A stretch of 64,000 nucleotides of DNA, taken from NCBI RefSeq assembly GCF_051401765.1, contig NW_027480423.1:13020001-13084000 (forward strand), written 5' to 3'. Below, one piece after another: positions 62,355 through 64,000 of the stretch. Made by a program: the position numbers and the translations under genes. Position 1 is the stretch's first letter, and each line of letters starts with the position of its first letter. The DNA is from Calliopsis andreniformis (Eukaryota; Arthropoda; Insecta; Hymenoptera; Andrenidae). The notes beneath the pieces were generated by a model. It had not been told where the DNA came from. It did no database searches and worked only from the letters and a program-made list of their open reading frames with translations.

Positions 62355-64000
62355 AATAATTGCAACCAGTGTGAAACTAATGGTCATTTCAACGTTCCGG
62401 CCAACCTAGGCTTCACTCTAGGGCGTTAGTCCACCAGATCCAATAGTTAGGGCGTAAGAAGTCAACGCCAGCAGCATAAAATATTAAATAAATAGAACAG
62501 TTTTTCCATTGTATAAAACGAATAATTGCAACCAGTATGAAAGTTATGGTCATTTCTACGTTTCGGGCAACCTAGGCTTCACTCTAGGGCGTTGCTCCAC
62601 CACATCGAGTTGCTACGGCCTTAGAAGTCATCGCCAGAAGCATAAAATACAATATAGATGCAACAGTTTTTACATCTTATAACAGGAATAATTGCAGCCA
62701 GTGTGAAAGCGATGGTCATTTCTACGCTCCGGGCAACCTAGGCTTCACTCCAGGATGTTGCTCCACCAGGTCGAATAGTTGCGGCCTTAGAAAACAACTC
62801 CAGACGCATAAAATACAATAAAAATACAACAGTTTTTACATCGTATAAAAAGAATAATTTGCAACCAGTGTGAAAGTATTGGTCATTTCTGCGGTTCGGA
62901 CAACATACGCTTCACTCTTGGACGTTGCCCAGCGAGATAGAGTACCTAGGACCTTATAAGTCAACGTCAGAAGCTTAAAGTACAATAAAAATCCAACAGT
63001 TTGTCCATCGTATAACCGGAGTAATTGCAACCAGTGTGAAAGTGATGGTCATTTCTACGTTCCGGGCAAACCAGGTTTCACTCCAGGGCGTTGTTTCACC
63101 AGATCGACTGGCTAGGGCATAAGAAGTCAACGCCAGAAGCATAAAGTACAATATAAATACAACAGTTTTTCAATCGTATATCAGGTATAATTGCCACCAG
63201 TGTGAAAGATATGGTCATTTCTACGTTCCGGGCAACCTAGGCTTCACTCTAGGGCGTTGGTCCACCAGATCCAATAGTTTCGGCCTAAGACGTCAACGCC
63301 AGAAGCATAAAATACAAAATAAATGCAACAGTTTTTCCATCGTATAATAGGAATAATTGGAACCAGTGTGAACGTAATGGTCATATCTACGTTCCGCGCA
63401 ACCTAGGCTTCGCTCTAGGGTGTTGCTCCACCAGAACGAATAGCTAGGGACTTAGAGTTCAACGCCAGAAGCGTAAAATACAATAATAATACAACAGTTT
63501 TTCCATTGTATAAAACGAATAACTGCAACCAGTGTGAAGGTAATGGTCATTTCAACGTTCCGGGCAACCTAGGCTTCACTATATGGCGTTGCTCCACCAC
63601 ATCGAATAGTTACGGCCTTAGAAGCCAACGCCAGAAGCAAAAAATACAATTTAAATACAACAGTTCTTCCATCGTATAGAACGAATAATTGCATCCAGTG
63701 TGAAAGCAATGGCCATTTCAACGATCCGGGCAACCTAGGCTTCACTCTAGTGCGTTGCTCCAACAGATCGAATTGTTAGGGCCTTAGAAGTCAACGCTCG
63801 AAGCATAAAATACAATAAAGATACAACAGTTTTTCCATCGTATAACAGGAGTAATTGCAGCCAATGTGAAAGGGATGGTCATTTCTACGTTCCGGGCAAC
63901 CTAGGCTTCACTCTATGGCGTTGTTCCATCAGATCGAATTGTTAGGGCCTTAGAAGTCAACGCCAGAATTATAAAACACAAAACAAATACAACAGTTTTT
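62338..64000 (-). repeat. Inverted satellite block, ~10 monomers in opposite orientation
   Basis: From about 62,338 the unit reads as the reverse complement: AACAGTTTTTCCATCGTATA, GGTCATTTCTACG, GGGCAACCTAGGCTTCACTC and so on. The CTTCAC landmark (or its close variants) sits at 62411, 62577, 62743, 62910, 63076, 63242, 63408, 63574, 63740 and 63906, so nine successive intervals are 166 bp apart from one of 167. Monomers here differ from each other by many private substitutions. I find no long shared variant strings like those in the duplicated parts of the main block. One monomer near 62,490-62,520 mixes features of the CAATGG subfamily with general ones. The block runs off the window end, so its full length is unknown. 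Confidence 0.95.

Overview
The whole 64 kb window is one tandem satellite DNA array. A unit of about 166 bp repeats without interruption from the first base to the last: roughly 375 monomers on the + strand (1 to about 62,333), then about 10 monomers on the opposite strand (about 62,338 to the end). I see no protein-coding gene, rRNA or tRNA gene, transposable element, CRISPR array, or any non-satellite sequence longer than a few bases. Every open reading frame of 64-101 codons is a by-product of the repeat.

This is a eukaryotic genome, and the layout (hundreds of head-to-tail ~166 bp units, subfamilies, recent multi-monomer duplications, a strand switch) is what centromeric or pericentromeric heterochromatin looks like. 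The species cannot be named from sequence alone. The monomer word GAAATGACCATAACTTTC resembles a word I recall from plant satellites such as the soybean centromere repeat, so a flowering plant is my best guess, at moderate to low confidence. Monomer GC is about 42%, split into a GC-rich part (~56% over the first 70 bp from GTTGAC) and an AT-rich part (~31% over the rest). CpG is not depleted (about 7 per monomer, close to expectation).

The array is not a simple higher-order repeat with one fixed period. It is a mosaic of segmental duplications whose lengths are near-integer numbers of monomers. (1) 6,611-10,758 and 10,759-14,906 are an adjacent tandem pair of 4,148 bp (25 monomers); I found only three differences. 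(2) 44,342-48,158 and 48,159-51,975 are an adjacent tandem pair of 3,817 bp (23 monomers); I found one difference. (3) About 17,850-26,536 and 28,300-38,150 are two copies of a long block, separated by copy-number steps of 3, 1 and 3 monomers. (4) 5,722-7,857 recurs at 24,969-27,104 and, in part, elsewhere. (5) 15,983-16,646 and 16,647-17,310 are a 664 bp (4-monomer) tandem pair. (6) 52,041 to about 53,650 looks like a deletion derivative of 40,591 to about 44,350. (7) 53.65-62 kb holds overlapping copies at offsets of about 2,478, 2,810, 3,319, 5,797 and 498 bp. The first 5.7 kb and the last 1.7 kb show the least long-range duplication.

Points worth a second look: the strand switch at about 62,334, with flanking monomers of the same rare subtype (a fold-back inverted repeat); a CENP-B-box-like and dyad-symmetric element in one monomer subset, altered in a recognisable sister subfamily; and the duplications themselves, which record recent unequal exchange. 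I found no new gene system.
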